Assembly: GCA_014925825.1 (NCBI GenBank)
Contig: JACGCK010000025.1
Span: forward strand, 186,001 to 250,000
Direction: 5' to 3'
Length of the DNA stretch: 64,000 nt
DNA from: Pholiota molesta
Taxonomy: Eukaryota; Basidiomycota; Agaricomycetes; Agaricales; Strophariaceae
Both the position numbers and the translations under genes were made by a program. Under the pieces are notes generated by a model, which saw nothing but the letters and a program-made list of their open reading frames with translations, searched no databases and was not told the origin of the DNA. Below, in pieces: positions 60,431-64,000 of the stretch; the first letter of the stretch is position 1, and each line of letters opens with the position of its first letter.

Positions 60431-61656
60431 TTATACAGCGACAGCCGCTCGTGCGCGTGCGAGCAGAGCTGCTACCAATCCGTGAGGGTCGTCTACTTGC
60501 ACATGCGCATCGACCACGTCGTCCGCTTCGACGCCAAGGTCGTCAAGGCCAGCGGTCTGCACTGCAGCGAGTTTTCGGGTATCAGGTGCAAAGATGAGCG
60601 CGATAGTCACCCGATGGGGTGGCGAAGGCGGGGGCATGTCGATCTTGTATGTCAGTTGTAGTTCGTTCTCTGACACAGAATGTGACTCTTCTAGATTGTT
60701 AATTGACCGATGCAGCGCCAGCGAAGCCGAATACCTATGGTAAATCACGCTTAAGAGAGTGGAAAAGGATGGGAACATAAAATACCCACCAGTCATAGAG
60801 AGGTACGAGCCTGCTATCGTCCTCTTCGAGTTGCGCTGATTTGACGGCCTTTTCCGCTTCTGCAGCCTCCAGCCGAAGATTCTCCACGTCCAGCGCGCCT
60901 GACTTGACGCGTCCCTTCTCGGCCTTGGCCTTCTGTTTAATGGCTTGCACCTGATCATTCAGAGTCTGCATTTCGTCAACCTGATCTTGGAGTTTCTGTT
61001 CTGCCAGGGGAATTGTAAGTCGCGGCCGGGGATGGGTTTGCCGTAGAAGTAGGAGGGCTGTCCGGGCATCAATGATTTTTTGGGAGAGAAGGCAGCGCGA
61101 TCGGTGGCTTGTTTGACGCGTTGATAATCTAGATAGAGTGTGAGACGTTAGTTCCTGGCTATGTGCTTGGGTGCGCACCTTCCTCGACCATGGGTCCTAG
61201 CAGCCTGATGTTGTTCTGCACCTCTGCCAGTTTGCCCTTCGCAACCTTCAGCTTCTCTTTCTTCTCTTCGTTTACTTGAGCGAGCTCCTTGTTCTCTTCA
61301 GCGGTAACGATAGGCGCATCGTCGATATCGCTAACAATGGACTTGACGTATTTATCTTTCGCGTTCTGCTCGAGATATTGGAACTTGAGTTTCCGCAGAT
61401 ATGCCTGCATGAAAATTAGATAATATGTAGCACATTAAAGCACCACGTACTATCTGGTCCGCGACTTCCATGGCAATATAGCGGGTCTTTTGACTTGACA
61501 TTGTCTTCGTCTTCTCGTCCACCCGATGGCGTCCAGTTCCGAGACTTTGTTTACTAGTTGAAGGTCGGCATTCTCGAATCGTGCTTGCAGCGCTTTGGCT
61601 GTCTCAACATTCTTCCCGTGCTCTATGTGTTCTAGAGAGAGTCTCCCGGTAGACAT
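60431..61656 (-). CDS. Kinetochore protein Sos7
   Basis: Coiled-coil kinetochore protein related to fission yeast Sos7, which links inner kinetochore components to the Mis12 complex. It starts MSTGRLSLEHIEHGKN. The diagnostic N-terminal domain reads MSSQKTRYIAMEVADQI, YLRKLKFQYLEQNAKDKYV and KSIVSDIDDAPIVTAEEN, followed by RQTHPRPRLTIPLAEQKLQ, a long coiled coil, and a globular end with SASLALHRSINNLEESHS and VTIALIFAPDTRKL. At least four exons. Two one-base frame breaks are visible: at about 61520-61525 a GGG run needs one more G to join ELDAIG to VDEKTK, and at 61076-61081 a run of six A (minus strand) needs one more to join AAFSPK to KIIDARTALLLLRQ. Both are homopolymers, so sequencing error is more likely than loss of the gene. 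CGATCACGTG lies 113 bp upstream. Confidence 0.85.
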
Positions 61657-62640
61657 GGCTCGACTAATCGTTGAGTTTTCTCAGTCTGGTGTCTGGATTC
61701 TGGTGCAAGATTGAGCTAGGATTGAGCTGAAGATGAGCGTGACGACGTTTACTTGACGCGCCGAAGAGCACGTGATCGTCTGGACATTGTCACAACCATC
61801 ATAGGGGCTTGTGACATACCCCGGACGGAGCAACCACCATCACCCATAGGCCGGTGACCGTCCCCTCTAAAAGAGGAAAGTCGACCTCCGGAGGAATCCT
61901 CGATAGAGGGGCCGGTATAAGTGAGTCAAAATTAGCAGAGAATTGCAAAGGCTCCACTATTGATGGCGGCATCGTCGGCATTTTTCTTTAAATTCCTTTT
62001 GCAGAAAGGTAAGCACACGAGCAGTCGCGCCGGTTTCTGCCGCACGCGCGCGCGCGCTCCTTAGTGTAGCTTTAGATATCTCGCTCTCATTCGCACTCGC
62101 TCTTCGACAGTAATAATAATATGCTGAGCAAAATTACAATAGCTGTTTAACACAAGTATATCTGAATAAGTAGAACTTTATTAACCACCGTGCCTTGATC
62201 TAGATACGATACAGACAACATATACAGCACAATCCCCGTACGCAGCGCTCCCTCACGTAGACAAGCAATCACCATCCCAGTCCTCACACCGATGCCCCCC
62301 AGACAACCCCGGGTGTGCGCCTATTCGCCCGCGGTACATCGTCAGCGTCGACATCCATGGAGGGTACCTACAGCGTAAACCGTGCGCCCCATCCGATCTG
62401 ACGAACATATTCGCTCCCCTGACCGACGGCGGATCTGCTGCACCGTCGTGAATTGATGGGCCATGACAGGCAGGTGGGGCCGCCCTACGGCATCCAGACC
62501 GACTGCGCGGAGCAGCGGGATGTACCATCGCAGACGAGACGGACGGAGCGCACCAGTACCAGCCCTATTTATCAATAATCATAGGTTCAACCTTGACATA
62601 CGCTATCAATAAATGCCAGTTCTAACCTGTACTACTTGCC
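61657..62640. other. Intergenic region right of Sos7
   Basis: Sos7 promoter, including CACGTGATCG at 61769-61778 and TTGACGCG near 61753, and a 60-codon minus-strand frame (61799-61981, MPTMPPSIVEPLQ...) of doubtful status. It also holds a CG dinucleotide tract at 62041-62057 and a GC-rich patch (62253-62575) open on the minus strand without recognisable similarity. Confidence 0.5.
62041..62057. repeat. CG dinucleotide tract
   Basis: CGCACGCGCGCGCGCGC. Alternating purine-pyrimidine, potentially Z-form. Confidence 0.9.
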
Positions 62641-62699
62641 CACCTGTCTATCATCCATTATCCTGTCCGAATTGATCGACTGTCCCATGCACCCAATCT

Positions 62700-63515
62700 C
62701 CCACCCTGCCTTCCATTATTCATTAACCAAGTATCCGTTGTTGCTCATCCTCCTCCTTATTATACATCATTCCACCCTCTGTAATATAGCCTCTCTTGCA
62801 CTACTCCCCATTATCCATTAACCATCTCCCACCCTGCCTTCCGTTATTCATTAACCCTCTCCTTATTATACATCATTCCACCTAGCCTCTTTCTTGCACT
62901 ACTGCCCATTATCCATTAACCGTCTCCCGCCCTGCCTTCTGTTATTCATTAACCCTCCTCCTTATTATACATCATTCCACATAGCCTCTCTCTTGCATTA
63001 CCACCCATTATCCATTAACCAAGTCATTCCAGTCTCTGTTATTTATAATCATGTTTTCTGTCGTCATCAGCTCTACCGCCTGTTATTCATTAACCAATGT
63101 ACTATTTTTATTGATCCTACCATCATCCTGTTTTCTATCACCTGGCATTGCTCCTTCCCTACCGATTATTATCTATTAACCTTTGTCCAAATTAATCAAT
63201 TGCCCCATGCTTGATCTTCTGCCCTCCCTTGTATTATTCATTAACCAAGTATGCATTGTTGCTCATCCTCCTCCTTATTATGGATCATTCCACCCTCTGT
63301 GATCTGCCAGCAATCGGCTCCACCGCCCATTATCCATTAACCCATGTGCCATTTTTATTGATACTACTCCTTAATGTTGTTCATCATCCTGCCCTTGTTA
63401 TTCATCATCCTGCTTTCTATCAGCTGGAATTTCCTGTGCTCTACCGACCATTATCCATTAACCTTATACATTATCTGTTATACTACCACCCATTATTCAT
63501 TAACCCAGTCTGTTG
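62700..63515. repeat. Degenerate tandem repeat with CATTAACC motif
   Basis: The motif ATTATCCATTAACC or TTATTCATTAACC recurs about a dozen times. Between about 62716 and 63020 it forms monomers of about 98 bp; the TTATCCATTA starts at 62811, 62909 and 63008 are 98 and 99 bp apart. Each monomer also has CACCCTGCCTTC, CTCCTTATTATACATCATTC and CCTCTCTTGCACTAC. Further right the spacing breaks up. The strand is strongly pyrimidine-biased. Confidence 0.85.
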
Positions 63516-63686
63516 CCACTTCAATCCAATCCCCTGATATACGTCGCTCTGCTCCCCATTGGCTATTAATAACATCTCTTATGACTAAACGTGATGCAAT
63601 CAACTTCATATCATATGTTTTTGACGGTCTATGTATGTATGTATACCGGCACATTGTCATATAAATCGAATCACCATACAAATATG

Positions 63687-64000
63687 TTAAGAATCTTCAC
63701 ATAGGCGGGGTTTACGAGTTCCAGCACCCAATCTTCGGGGATACCTCCGATTTTCCGAAGGATCACTTTGTGACTGTGTATTCGAGGCACTTTCATTTTG
63801 AATATTTGAGGTGCTTTCAGTTTGGGCATTGACACAAAGCCGAGCAATTTCTCTAGATTGAACAATCAGGTAAATCTCTCTAATAGCAAATGTTCGCTCA
63901 CTCACTCAATCTCCTTGAATGTCAAGAAACTTTTGAAGTCCCCAATAACAATTCCGACGCCTATTTCTGACTCAATTACAGAATACGGCATATCTTCCAA
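63687..64000 (-). CDS. Possible 3' end of a gene entering from the right edge
   Basis: The minus strand is open from the edge (LEDMPYSVIESEIGVG, GDFKSFLTFKEI) to 63905. After a possible splice it stays open from REIYLIVQSREIARLC through a polar Ser/Gln/Asn stretch to PRLCEDS and a stop at 63687. The only in-phase junction I find removes about 26 nt, too short for a normal intron, so a frameshift or another model is possible. No family recognised. Confidence 0.3.

Noticed and set aside
62700..63515. CRISPR array
   Set aside because: The repeated motif is short, degenerate and irregularly spaced, there are no cas genes, and the genome is eukaryotic.
62700..63515. Telomeric repeat
   Set aside because: The CATTAACC motif is embedded in long variable monomers and is not a contiguous TTAGGG/CCCTAA array.
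63687..64000. End of a copia-type polyprotein
   Set aside because: The RRYPRRLG-like stretch is superficially similar, but no integrase or reverse transcriptase motif is visible and the frame is short and cut by the window edge.

Overview
The window is nuclear DNA from a filamentous basidiomycete, probably an agaricomycete. I infer this from very intron-rich genes with introns of about 45-70 nt and GT...CTNAC...AG signals, tiny exons, GC-ending codons, and the gene families present (fungal Sos7, an intron-rich GH27 alpha-galactosidase, a cytochrome b561). I see no bacterial or viral genes.

Left three quarters (1-47471): a head-to-tail tandem array with units of about 10.3-11.3 kb. Each unit carries a chromokinesin gene (kinesin-10/KIF22 type), then a roughly 4.7 kb AT-richer spacer with a minisatellite, a TATA-box promoter with the first exons of a second gene, and a GC-rich block of degenerate exon-intron-like modules that leads into the promoter of the next kinesin. 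Kinesin start codons lie at 1084, 12388, 22677, 33524 and 44361. Only the last copy has the complete 3' end. Copies 1-4 keep the whole motor but are cut at three different points, each joined to the same spacer base. Copies 1 and 2 share a 204/203-bp MITE in one intron, and copies 3-5 have the empty site. Units 3 and 4 are nearly identical except for clustered one-base indels, which raises the question of an assembly or polishing problem. The array runs off the left edge, so the copy number is at least five.

Right quarter (47.5-64 kb): single-copy genes. In order they are a cytochrome b561 gene (+), an unrecognised multi-exon gene with a Pro/Ser/His/Gln-rich tail (-), a gene-poor AT-rich stretch (50.4-53.5 kb), a long nuclear-type coiled-coil protein (-), a secreted GH27 alpha-galactosidase with two micro-exons and a GC-AG intron (-), and the kinetochore protein Sos7 (-), which has two apparent homopolymer frameshifts. 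The end of the window holds a degenerate repeat of about 98 bp built on a CATTAACC motif and a possible gene end.

Functional theme: chromokinesin and Sos7 both act in chromosome segregation, and their promoters share the 10-mer CGATCACGTG at a similar distance from the start codon. The chromokinesin array is the most unusual object here. It may be neutral duplication, a dosage or dominant-negative system, or a selfish segregation element. The sequence alone cannot decide.
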